Shown here: positions 7,759-15,796 of the stretch, in pieces
Layout: every line of letters begins with the position of its first letter
Position numbering within the stretch: position 1 is the stretch's first letter
Program-made: the position numbers and the translations under genes
Notes under the pieces: model-generated
The model's input: the letters and a program-made list of their open reading frames with translations, nothing else
What the model was told of the DNA's origin: nothing
Databases searched by the model: none
NCBI RefSeq assembly: GCF_017309585.1
Contig: NZ_CP071321.1
Span: 496,001 to 560,000 of the forward strand
Length of the DNA: 64,000 nucleotides
Source: Nitrogeniibacter aestuarii
Lineage (GTDB): Bacteria; Pseudomonadota; Gammaproteobacteria; Burkholderiales; Rhodocyclaceae
Direction: 5' to 3'

Positions 7759-8727
7759 TCAGTGATCGGAGGTGAAATGGTCGAAGCCACGCATCTCGAG
7801 TGTTTCCATGTGGCCGGAGATGCGCTGGATACGGCAGCCGTCGTTGCTCGACACAAGGGTGCCGATGGCATGTACCGGCACGCCAGCCGTGCGCGCGGCG
7901 GCTTCGATCGCATCATGGTGCGCCGCGGGGGCGGTAAAGAGCAACTCGTAATCGTCGCCGCCGGTCAGGCAGGCTTTGTGTGCGAGACCGGCGTCGCCAC
8001 AGGCGGTCAGCAGGAGTGCCGTGGGCAGGCCCGCTTCGCGGAGGCGAACGCCCACGCCGCTGGATGCCAGAATGTGCCCCAGGTCGCCGAGCAAACCGTC
8101 CGACACGTCGAGCATTGCACTGGCCAGGCCACGCAGGCCCATGCCCAGTCCGGTGCGGGGTTGCGGGCGGTGTAGCGCCGCCATGCAGTCATCGCGCATC
8201 GTCCGATCGAGCGCTGTGCCGTCACGCAGATGCCACAGGGCCAGCGCAGCGCGGCCGGGCTGGCCTGACACCCAGACCTCGTCGCCCGCTTGGGCGCCGG
8301 CGCGTGTGATGGCCATTCCGGTGGGGACTTCTCCCATGATGGTCACGTTGATGGTGAGCGGCCCGCGTGTCGTATCGCCACCGGCGAGATCCACGCCGAA
8401 GGTGCTCGCACAGGCCCTGAACCCCCTGGCGAAGCCATCGAGCCAGTCGGAATCGACGGCCGGCAGGGCCAGAGACAGAAACGCCCAGCGGGGAACTCCG
8501 CCCATGGCCGCTATGTCGGACAGATTCACCGCGAGCGATTTCCAGCCCAGGGCTTCGGGCTCGGCGTTCTCGAAGAAGTGGCGTCCCTCAACCAGCATGT
8601 CGGCCGATACGGCCAACTGGTGACCCGGGGCGGGGGTGATGAGTGCGGCATCGTCGCCGCCACCCAGGTCCGTGTGGGTCACGGGCCACTGGAAATAGCG
8701 GTGTATCAGGTCGAATTCAGACGGCAT
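7759..8727 (-). CDS. thiL: thiamine-monophosphate kinase
   Basis: ThiL phosphorylates thiamine monophosphate to thiamine pyrophosphate. The start MPSEFDLIHRYF gives 322 residues and fits the family; a longer frame adds 19 non-conserved residues. Visible motifs are GGGDDAALI near the N-terminus, SADMLVEGRHF, the LAGGDTTRG loop and LDVSDGLLGDL, all typical of the PurM-like ATP-binding fold. It is the first gene of thiL-pgpA-pncC, and the region upstream is shared with the divergent asnO operon. Confidence 0.96.
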   Translation of the reverse strand: MPSEFDLIHRYFQWPVTHTDLGGGDDAALITPAPGHQLAVSADMLVEGRHFFENAEPEALGWKSLAVNLSDIAAMGGVPRWAFLSLALPAVDSDWLDGFARGFRACASTFGVDLAGGDTTRGPLTINVTIMGEVPTGMAITRAGAQAGDEVWVSGQPGRAALALWHLRDGTALDRTMRDDCMAALHRPQPRTGLGMGLRGLASAMLDVSDGLLGDLGHILASSGVGVRLREAGLPTALLLTACGDAGLAHKACLTGGDDYELLFTAPAAHHDAIEAAARTAGVPVHAIGTLVSSNDGCRIQRISGHMETLEMRGFDHFTSDH

Positions 8728-9101
8728 GGGTCGAATGGGCTTCTTGGACGCGCCAGCATAGCGCCCGCGCCGAATGGGCTGCAAATGTGACGAAACGTTT
8801 GCGCAAAATTAGTTTGTTAGAATGTAACGCTTGTCTCGCGTGGCCCTGTGGCCGGTGCCGCGCGAAGCAAAGTGCGAAACGCTCCCGGAAAGCTTCGGGT
8901 GTCGTCGTTGCCGGCCACCCGCAGGCCTGGTCTGTGGTCAGATGCCTTGGGCATCGCGACTGAGTCGTGCGACGGCTGGTGTCGCCCTTTAGCAGCACCC
9001 GCAACGGCAGCGCATCAAATCACCCGATGCGCGAGCGTTTTGCCGATACATCCGCCGGTGAGGGCGGATGTCCGATCCGGAAACTCGAGAAAGGAGATGG
9101 C
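8728..9101 (+). promoter_or_regulatory. divergent thiL/asnO intergenic region with structured leader
   Basis: No supported gene lies in these 374 bp. An AT-rich stretch at 8790-8830 contains a plausible sigma-70 -10 element (TAGAAT, 8818-8823). Downstream, GTGGCCGG at 8849-8856 is complementary to CCGGCCAC at 8911-8918 and encloses smaller hairpins including CCCGGAAAGCTTCGGG (8884-8899). The asnO transcript would therefore have a folded leader of roughly 280 nt. A ribosome binding site (AAGGAG, about 9091-9096) precedes the asnO ATG. I do not recognise a known riboswitch. Confidence 0.4.
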
Positions 9102-10874
9102 ATGTGCGGCATTGCTGGTGAAATCAGGTTTGACGGGCAGATGCCCGACGCGCAGGCACTTGCCTGCATCGTCGGCGCACAAGAGAAACGGGGACCTGAC
9201 GGGGCTGGCGTCCACATGCAACTGGGCCGTGGCTTCGGCCATCGCCGGCTCAAGATCATGGACCTGACCGAAGCGGCCGCCCAGCCCATGTTCGACCCGG
9301 CGCTGGGGCTCGGCATCGTCTTCAATGGTGCGGTCTATAACCACCCCGAGCTGCATCGCGAGCTCGAGGGCATGGGCTACACCTTCTACTCCCATGGTGA
9401 CACCGAGGTCCTCCTCAAGGCCTATCACGCCTGGGGCCCCGACTTCGTCAAGCGCCTCAACGGCATGTTTGCCTTCGCCATCTGGGAGCGTGATTCCGGC
9501 AAGGTGCTGTTTGGTCGTGATCGCCTGGGCATCAAACCGTTTTACTACACCGAAGTGGACGGCGCGCTGCGCTTTGCGTCGTCCTTGCCGGCCCTGGTCA
9601 AGGCAGGCGGCGTCGACACCGCCATCGACCCGGTGGCGTTGAACAGTTACCTCTCTTTCCACGCCGTCGTCCCCGCGCCCTACACGCTGCTGCGCGGCGT
9701 ACGCAAGCTGCCGCCGGGTCACCTGATGGAAGTCCTGCCCGACGGCACGCGCAAAACGCATCAATTCTGGACGCTGCAGGCCAATCGCACCGCCGAGGAC
9801 GAATCCCGCAGCTTCGACGACTGGCGCGACATGCTGCTCGAAGAGCTTCGCGCTGCGGTCAAGCGCCGCCTGGTGGCCGATGTGCCGGTTGGGGCGCTGC
9901 TTTCGGGGGGCGTGGATTCCAGCCTGATCGTGGGCCTCATGGCCGAAGCGGGCGTCACCGATCTGCACACCTACAACGTGGGCTTTGAAGACGTGGGCGG
10001 CGAGAAGGGTAACGAATTCGAGTACGCCCAGATCGTGGCCGACGAATTCGGCACCACGCACGAGAAGATTTTCGTGCCCGAGGCCGAGCTGCTCACCCGC
10101 CTGCCTGAGGCCATCCAGGCCATGAGCGAGCCCATGGTCAGCCATGACTGCATCGGTTTCTATCTGCTCTCCGAGGCGGTGTCGCGCCGCACCAAGGTGG
10201 TTCAGAGCGGGCAGGGCGCGGACGAAGTCTTCGGTGGCTATCACTGGTATCCCAAGCTCGATGGCAGCAAGCAAGCCGTGGCCGACTATCTGGCGGCCTT
10301 CCGCGATCGCGATCATGCCGAGTACAAGGCCCTGGTCAAGCCGGCCTATCACGCCGACGATTTCAGCGGCCAGTTCGTGGCCGACCATTTCGCCCTGCCG
10401 GGCGCGGACGACCCGGTGGACAAGGCACTGCGCCTGGATACCACCATCATGCTGGTGGACGACCCGGTCAAGCGCGTGGACAACATGACCATGGCTTTCG
10501 GCCTGGAGGCGCGCGTGCCCTTCCTGGATCACGAGCTGGTCGAGTTTGCCGCCCGCATCCCCGCGCGGCACAAGCTCACCCAGGGCGGCAAGGGCATCCT
10601 CAAAGAGGCGGCCCGCAAGGTCATCCCCGCGGCAGTCATCGATCGGCCCAAGGGCTATTTCCCCGTGCCGGGGCTCAAGTATCTCAAGGGCGCCACCTTC
10701 GATATCGTGCGCGACGCGCTGCACAGTCAGGCGGCCCGCGAGCGCGGCCTGTTCAACACCGCTGAAATGGACAAGTACCTCTCGGCGCCGAGCGACCACA
10801 TCACGCCGCTGCGTGGCTCCAAGCTGTGGCAGCTCGGGCTGCTCGAATGGTGGCTGCAGACGCATCTTTCCTGA
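9102..10874 (+). CDS. asnO: N-acetylglutaminylglutamine amidotransferase (asparagine synthase-like)
   Basis: This enzyme converts N-acetylglutaminylglutamine to its amide, the dipeptide osmolyte NAGGN. The start MCGIAGEIRF exposes Cys2, the N-terminal nucleophile of a class II glutamine amidotransferase domain (residues 1 to about 200). The asparagine-synthase domain follows with its pyrophosphatase motif SGGVDSS at about 268-274. The 590-residue length and the neighbouring ngg gene separate it from ordinary AsnB. A good ribosome binding site precedes this ATG; an upstream in-frame extension lacks family sequence. It is the first gene of a three-gene operon, 11 bp before ngg. Induction by osmotic stress is known for homologues. 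Confidence 0.93.
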   Translation: MCGIAGEIRFDGQMPDAQALACIVGAQEKRGPDGAGVHMQLGRGFGHRRLKIMDLTEAAAQPMFDPALGLGIVFNGAVYNHPELHRELEGMGYTFYSHGDTEVLLKAYHAWGPDFVKRLNGMFAFAIWERDSGKVLFGRDRLGIKPFYYTEVDGALRFASSLPALVKAGGVDTAIDPVALNSYLSFHAVVPAPYTLLRGVRKLPPGHLMEVLPDGTRKTHQFWTLQANRTAEDESRSFDDWRDMLLEELRAAVKRRLVADVPVGALLSGGVDSSLIVGLMAEAGVTDLHTYNVGFEDVGGEKGNEFEYAQIVADEFGTTHEKIFVPEAELLTRLPEAIQAMSEPMVSHDCIGFYLLSEAVSRRTKVVQSGQGADEVFGGYHWYPKLDGSKQAVADYLAAFRDRDHAEYKALVKPAYHADDFSGQFVADHFALPGADDPVDKALRLDTTIMLVDDPVKRVDNMTMAFGLEARVPFLDHELVEFAARIPARHKLTQGGKGILKEAARKVIPAAVIDRPKGYFPVPGLKYLKGATFDIVRDALHSQAARERGLFNTAEMDKYLSAPSDHITPLRGSKLWQLGLLEWWLQTHLS

Positions 10875-10885
10875 GCGACACGATC

Positions 10886-12619
10886 ATGACCCGCAAGTAC
10901 GTCTCCCGCGCCCTGCGTCCGGCCAGCCAGCCGCTGTACATGGACGAATCCCAGCCCGATATGCGCGACATGCCCCAGAACAAGGCCATCGAATGTGGCT
11001 GGGGGCGGATCATTCCGGCGCAGACCTACGAGACCCCCACCGGTATCGCCGAAGCGCTGCTCAACGAGCGGCCGGGGCAGCGTGACATCGCCTTCTACGT
11101 GCTGCGCCCGCATCTGGTGGTCAATCATGCGCCGCAGGAGCTGTTTCTCGACCCCTCGGAGTCGTACCGCCGGCATCTGGGCGACTACCACCCCAAGCGT
11201 GCCTCAAGACGGGGGTTCACCGTGCGCCGCCTGCGCACGCGCAGCGACGTGGCGGCCATCAACGCGCTGTATCGCAGCCGTCAGATGGTGCCGGTCGATA
11301 CCAAGCGGGTGTGGCGCGACCGCATCTCGCGCGAAACCACCTGGGCCATTGCCGAAGACCAGACCACCGGCGAAATCATCGGGGTGGCGCTGGGGGTGGA
11401 TCACGTTGAAGCCTTCAAGGACCCGCAGCACGGCAGCAGCCTGTGGTCGCTCGCCGTGGCGCCACAGGCCGCTCACCCCGGCGTGGGCGAGGCCCTGGTG
11501 CGCTACCTGCTCGAGTTCTTTCAGGCGCGGGGACGGGCCTGGATGGACGTGTCCGTGCTTCATAACAACGAGGGCGCCATCGCGCTCTACGACAAGCTGG
11601 GCTTCCAGCGGGTGCAGGTGTTTGCGGTCAAGCGCCGCAATGCCATCAATGAGACCCTGTTCACCCAGCCGGTGGACGACGAGGGCGATCTCAACCCTTA
11701 CGCCCGACTCATCACCGAAGAGGCCCGCAAGCGCGGTATTCACGTCAAGGTGATCGATGCCGAGGCCGGCTACTTTCAGCTCGAACTGGGCGGGCGCAGC
11801 ATCATCTGCCGCGAATCGCTCACCGAACTGACCTCGGCCATCGCCATGAGCCGCTGCCAGGACAAGCGTGTCACCCTGCGCCTGTTGCGCGAGGCCGGCC
11901 TCAAGGTGCCCATGCAGCGGCTGGCCGACGGCAGCGCGGAAGACACCGCTTTCATGGCCGAGTGCGGTGCCGTGGTGGTCAAACCCGTCGAGGGCGAGCA
12001 GGGCAAGGGCATCAGCGTGAATATCAGCGACGAGGACGAGCTGGCTGCGGCGGTCGAGCGCGCCCGCGCCTACTGCGACCGGGTGCTGATCGAGCAATTC
12101 TGCCCGGGGCAGGATTTGCGCATCGTGGTCATCGACTACCGCGTCGTCGCCGCGGCGGTCCGCCGTCCGCCCGAAGTGGTCGGCGATGGGCGCAGCACCA
12201 TCAAGCAGTTGATCAAGAAACAGAGCCGACGTCGCGAAACAGCCACGGGCGGTGAATCGAGTATCCCCATCGACGCCGAAACCGAGCGCTGTCTGGCCGC
12301 GCAGGGCTTCTCACTCAGCGACGTGCCCGAGCACGAAACGCGCGTCACCGTGCGCAACACCGCCAATCTGCATACCGGCGGCACCATCCACGACGTGACC
12401 GACGTGTTGCATCCGGAGCTCAAGGCCGCGGCGGAAGAGGCCGCCCGTGTGCTCGACATCCCCGTCACCGGACTCGATTTCATGGTGCCGGACCCGGCCG
12501 ACGACACCTATGTGGTGATCGAAGCCAACGAGCGCCCCGGCCTCGCCAATCACGAGCCGCAGCCTACGGCGGAGCGATTCGTCGACCTGCTGTTCCCCAG
12601 AACGAGAAGAAACGACTAA
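10886..12619 (+). CDS. ngg: N-acetylglutaminylglutamine synthetase (GNAT plus ATP-grasp)
   Basis: Ngg acetylates and ligates glutamine units to form N-acetylglutaminylglutamine, the precursor of NAGGN. Two domains are visible. A GNAT acetyltransferase (about residues 110-255) has the acetyl-CoA loop APQAAHPGVGEALV near residue 190. An ATP-grasp ligase (about 290-570) has VVVKPVEGEQGKGISV near 362 and the metal-binding segment VIEANERPGLANHE near 543. The ATG 11 bp after asnO gives 577 residues; an alternative start overlapping asnO would add 20 residues without family sequence. The two-domain layout and the asnO neighbour make the call firm. Confidence 0.93.
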   Translation: MTRKYVSRALRPASQPLYMDESQPDMRDMPQNKAIECGWGRIIPAQTYETPTGIAEALLNERPGQRDIAFYVLRPHLVVNHAPQELFLDPSESYRRHLGDYHPKRASRRGFTVRRLRTRSDVAAINALYRSRQMVPVDTKRVWRDRISRETTWAIAEDQTTGEIIGVALGVDHVEAFKDPQHGSSLWSLAVAPQAAHPGVGEALVRYLLEFFQARGRAWMDVSVLHNNEGAIALYDKLGFQRVQVFAVKRRNAINETLFTQPVDDEGDLNPYARLITEEARKRGIHVKVIDAEAGYFQLELGGRSIICRESLTELTSAIAMSRCQDKRVTLRLLREAGLKVPMQRLADGSAEDTAFMAECGAVVVKPVEGEQGKGISVNISDEDELAAAVERARAYCDRVLIEQFCPGQDLRIVVIDYRVVAAAVRRPPEVVGDGRSTIKQLIKKQSRRRETATGGESSIPIDAETERCLAAQGFSLSDVPEHETRVTVRNTANLHTGGTIHDVTDVLHPELKAAAEEAARVLDIPVTGLDFMVPDPADDTYVVIEANERPGLANHEPQPTAERFVDLLFPRTRRND

Positions 12620-12638
12620 ATCAACAGGAGAGCACCCT

Positions 12639-13856
12639 ATGGCCGAATTTGAACTGGACTACGACTACCTCGAAGAGACCCTCCTGCAGTTGCTGGCCAT
12701 CCCCAGCCCGGTCGGCCTCACCGACGCCGTGGCCCGCTACACCGCCAATCAGCTCGACACCATGGGCATCCCCTTCGAGATGACCCGCCGCGGTGCCATC
12801 CGCGCCACCCTCAAGGGCAAGCAACCGCGCCCGGCCCGCGCCATCGTGGCCCACCTGGACACCCTTGGCGCCATGGTGCGTGAGCTCAAGCCCAACGGCC
12901 GCCTCGCCATCGTGCCCATCGGACACTGGTCTGCCCGGTTCTCGGAAGGCTGCCGCCTCACCATCTTTACCGACAACAAGCAGATTCGCGGCACCTGCCT
13001 GCCGCTCAAGACCTCGGGCCATGCCTTTGGCGAAGAGGTGGATGTTCAGCCCAGTAACTGGGATCAGGTCGAAGTGCGCGTGGACGTCTCTGCCCGCAGC
13101 GCCATGGACCTGGAAGCCGCTGGCTTTCGTGTCGGCGACTTCATTGCCTTCGACCCCAACACCGAAATCACGCCCGCGGGCTACATCACCTCGCGCTACC
13201 TTGACGACAAGGCCGCCGTGGCCGCACTGCTCACCGCCTGCAAGGCCATTCAGGACCACGGGCTCACCCCGCCGGTGGACGCCCACCCGCTGTTCACCAT
13301 CACCGAAGAAGTCGGCACCGGCGCCTCCGCCGCGCTCCACGGCGATATCGCCGAGATGGTGAGCATGGACATCGCCATCGGCGCCCCCGGCCAGAACACC
13401 GACGAACACGCCGTCACCATCTGCATGCGCGACATGAGCGGCCCCTTCGACTACCACCTCACGCGCAAGCTCATCGGCATCGCCGAGAAATACAGCATCG
13501 GCCACCGCCGCGACGTCTTCCGTTACTACCGCTGCGACGGTGCCGCCGCCGTCGAGGCCGGGAACGACATCCGCACCGCGCTTATCGGCTTCGGCGCCGA
13601 CGCCTCCCACGCCTACGAGCGCACCCACCGCTCTGCGCTTACGGCGCTGGCGCGCCTGACGACGCACTACATCCTCAGCAAACCGGTGGCCGCCCGGGAC
13701 GAGCAGAAGATGGCCTCCATCGACGGCTTTACCGAACAGCTCAAGCCCGAAGAGATGGAAGTGCCCAATACCCCGCTGCCGATTCCGCACGACTTCATGG
13801 AAGAGCTGCTGACGACCACCAAGCCGCATTCTCCGGGGAAGAAATCGAAGAAGTGA
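12639..13856 (+). CDS. NAGGN-system M42-family metallopeptidase
   Basis: This 405-residue protein belongs to the peptidase family linked to NAGGN operons, related to M42/M20 aminopeptidases. Metal-ligand motifs are AHLDTLGAM (about residues 70-78), SRYLDDKAAV (about 186-195), TEEVGTGAS (about 225) and ADASHAYERTH near the C-terminus. Its role is presumably turnover or processing of the dipeptide osmolyte; this is inferred from operon membership, not shown. AGGAG precedes the ATG, and it is 19 bp from ngg. A truncated, frameshifted copy of its last third, with the same terminator, lies at 41.1-41.4 kb. Confidence 0.88.
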   Translation: MAEFELDYDYLEETLLQLLAIPSPVGLTDAVARYTANQLDTMGIPFEMTRRGAIRATLKGKQPRPARAIVAHLDTLGAMVRELKPNGRLAIVPIGHWSARFSEGCRLTIFTDNKQIRGTCLPLKTSGHAFGEEVDVQPSNWDQVEVRVDVSARSAMDLEAAGFRVGDFIAFDPNTEITPAGYITSRYLDDKAAVAALLTACKAIQDHGLTPPVDAHPLFTITEEVGTGASAALHGDIAEMVSMDIAIGAPGQNTDEHAVTICMRDMSGPFDYHLTRKLIGIAEKYSIGHRRDVFRYYRCDGAAAVEAGNDIRTALIGFGADASHAYERTHRSALTALARLTTHYILSKPVAARDEQKMASIDGFTEQLKPEEMEVPNTPLPIPHDFMEELLTTTKPHSPGKKSKK

Positions 13857-13879
13857 TGGTTTGAGCGTAGATGTCAAAA

Positions 13880-13904
13880 GCCCGGCTGATGCCGGGCTTT
13901 TTTT
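13880..13904 (+). terminator. intrinsic terminator of the asnO-ngg-peptidase operon
   Basis: GCCCGGC (13880-13886), loop TGAT, GCCGGGC (13891-13897), followed by seven Ts. It is a textbook rho-independent terminator 24 bp after the peptidase stop codon. The 130 bp beyond it, up to the LysR gene, show nothing recognisable. Confidence 0.9.
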
Positions 13905-14034
13905 GGTCGCCACCGTGCGAGACCTCATCGGCTCGGCACGTGCGTGCTCGGGCTGACGCCCACCCGCGACAACCCATTGCCTTCGAATGGCCGTCGCGAG
14001 TGGCCACGGGAGGCCAATGTCGCCCTTGTCGGGG

Positions 14035-14949
14035 TTAGGAAACCATTCCTTCAGAAAGCGCCCAATCGCGAAAGGCAACCAACTTGGGCAGCGAGGCGTG
14101 TTCGGCCAGATAGACGATGAAATAGGCAAAGGGCGATGCCAGGCTGATGTCCGGAAACAGGCGGACAAGGCGCCCGGACGCCAGATCATCTCGCGCCATC
14201 AAACTCCGGGCGAGCGCGACGCCGTGGCCGTCTATCGCCGATTGCACGACGGCCGCCGCGCTGTTTGTTCTCAGGCTACATGCCGTTGCGACGCCGCTCA
14301 CGCCTGCTTTCTGAAACCAGGCCGCCCATGTGGGGAAACTGGCATGACCTTCCATCGACAGGTCGTGGATCAAGGTCTCGCGAAGCAGATCTTTGGGCCG
14401 TTTCGGACGTTGGCGCCGGAACAGGAACATGGGGGAACACACCGGGAAGACCTCTTCGTCTGCCAGCTTGTGTGCAACCAGCCCCGGCCAGTTTCCCGGA
14501 CCGTACCGAACCCCGATGTCGATCCGGCGAGCCGGAAAATCCGAGAGTTTGGGGTCCGTATCCAAGTGCAGGTCAATGTCGGGCCAGGCCGAATGGAAGC
14601 GTCCAATGCGCGGCATCAACCACTTGGTGGCAAGTGACGGACTAAGGGTGACGGTCAGCACGCGTTTGGGCGAACCCGTCTTCAGTTGCTCAAGTCCCAG
14701 CGCCAGGCGGTCGAAGCCGGCCCGAATGTCCGGCAATGCGTCTTCGGCGGCCTCGGTGGTGACCAATCTTGCTCGACCGTTCTTGCTACGCAGGAAAAGC
14801 GGAGCCCCCAGCCATTCTTCCAGCGAACGCACCATCTGCCCAACAGCCGCCGGCGTTACGTGAAGCTCGTCGGCTGCTGCTGAAAAACTTCGATGGCGAG
14901 CGCTGGCCTCGAAGGCGCGCAATGCATTTAAACGAATGGGCGATTTCAT
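14035..14949 (-). CDS. LysR-family transcriptional regulator (GcvA-like)
   Basis: The 304-residue protein has an N-terminal winged helix-turn-helix: RLNALRAFEASARHRSFSAAADELHVTPAAVGQMVRSLE, the pattern of the GcvA/AmpR-like subgroup. A periplasmic-binding-like effector domain follows (about residues 90-300). The start MKSPIRLNALRAF is preferred; the open frame extends 30 codons upstream without HTH sequence. It is transcribed divergently from the ridA/PLP-enzyme pair across 297 bp, so those two genes are its most likely targets. The effector cannot be predicted. Confidence 0.92.
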   Translation of the reverse strand: MKSPIRLNALRAFEASARHRSFSAAADELHVTPAAVGQMVRSLEEWLGAPLFLRSKNGRARLVTTEAAEDALPDIRAGFDRLALGLEQLKTGSPKRVLTVTLSPSLATKWLMPRIGRFHSAWPDIDLHLDTDPKLSDFPARRIDIGVRYGPGNWPGLVAHKLADEEVFPVCSPMFLFRRQRPKRPKDLLRETLIHDLSMEGHASFPTWAAWFQKAGVSGVATACSLRTNSAAAVVQSAIDGHGVALARSLMARDDLASGRLVRLFPDISLASPFAYFIVYLAEHASLPKLVAFRDWALSEGMVS

Positions 14950-15140
14950 GGCGACAAAACTTTCCTTTGCATGCAGGACAGATTTTCTCGTTTGCCCGGG
15001 GCAATTTAACGGCGAAGAATGCATCGAAGGTCTTAGCACAGAGACCCGCTCCGGGAGCTAATACTGTACTCGACTGAGTCGTCCCGGAGACTACAGGTTT
15101 TCCCTTTCTTGACGAGGGGAAAAAGCAAAAGTGCGCTGCT

Positions 15141-15170
15141 CATTGGTAATTCAATGGGGAGGGTTAACCC
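15141..15170. promoter_or_regulatory. palindrome cluster, candidate LysR operator
   Basis: In the 297-bp LysR/ridA intergenic region, CATTG-GTAATT-CAATG (15141-15156) is an inverted repeat and GGGTTAACCC (15161-15170) a perfect 10-bp palindrome. They lie about 77-106 bp before the ridA ATG, where LysR-type operators usually sit. A further inverted repeat, TTTTCCC/GGGAAAA, is at 15098-15123. The binding protein is inferred from divergence alone. Confidence 0.4.
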
Positions 15171-15246
15171 GACAAAAAGGAAAAGTTCAACGCAAATACA
15201 ATTTTAAATACGCATCAACGTTTATTAAATGGACTAGGTGAAAAGT

Positions 15247-15702
15247 ATGAAAAGACACACCGTTTTGATTGCAGCAGCCTGTGCTTCCATCCTCCTTTCA
15301 GGGCCCGCTGTTGCCGACACAGGGAAGCAGATCCACTCGACGACGGGCGTCTATCCCGCCATCGGACCCTATTCGCAGATGGTGCAGGCCGGAAACCTGA
15401 TCTTCATGGCAGGCGTTATTCCTCTGAACAAAGAAGGCAAGGCGGTCAAGGGGAAAGACATTGAAGAACAGACCCGCTTGGTGCTGACGTATATCGGTGA
15501 AAAGCTGAAATCTCAGGGCCTGGGTTTCGAACACGTGGTCATGTCGAATGTTTACATGAAGGACTTGAACGACTTTTCAAAGATGAATGCGATCTATGGC
15601 GAATATTTTAAAAACCAGCCCCCAGCGCGTGCGACGGTTGAGGTTTCCCGTCTTCCTCGCGACGTGCTCATCGAAATCTCCATCATTGCAGCAAAGCCAT
15701 AA
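15247..15702 (+). CDS. exported RidA-family protein
   Basis: RidA proteins hydrolyse reactive enamine/imine intermediates released by PLP enzymes. This 151-residue version carries a Sec signal peptide (MKRHTVLIAAACASILLSGPAVA), unlike cytosolic RidA. The mature part has the family features GPYSQMVQAGNLIFMAGVIPLN and the PPARATVEV segment with the arginine required for deaminase activity. AGGTG precedes the ATG; a GTG three codons earlier is an alternative start. It is 94 bp upstream of a Tat-exported PLP enzyme, which suggests that both act on the same chemistry in the periplasm. The DNA is AT-richer than its surroundings. Confidence 0.88.
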   Translation: MKRHTVLIAAACASILLSGPAVADTGKQIHSTTGVYPAIGPYSQMVQAGNLIFMAGVIPLNKEGKAVKGKDIEEQTRLVLTYIGEKLKSQGLGFEHVVMSNVYMKDLNDFSKMNAIYGEYFKNQPPARATVEVSRLPRDVLIEISIIAAKP

Positions 15703-15796
15703 AAACTGAATCTTCACTCGGGCTGATTCGCCTGAGTATTCCCAAAGAGAGTTGGTTCAGACAGATGTCTTGTCTGATCAGACCCAGGAGTTGGTT

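Noticed and set aside
9015..10865. Long minus-strand open frame opposite asnO
   Set aside because: It is the antisense shadow of a well-supported GC-rich gene with no recognisable protein motif.
12621..14189. 522-codon minus-strand frame across the NAGGN peptidase and terminator
   Set aside because: It crosses a strong terminator, is antisense to a real gene and has only repetitive Gly/Val/Asp composition.
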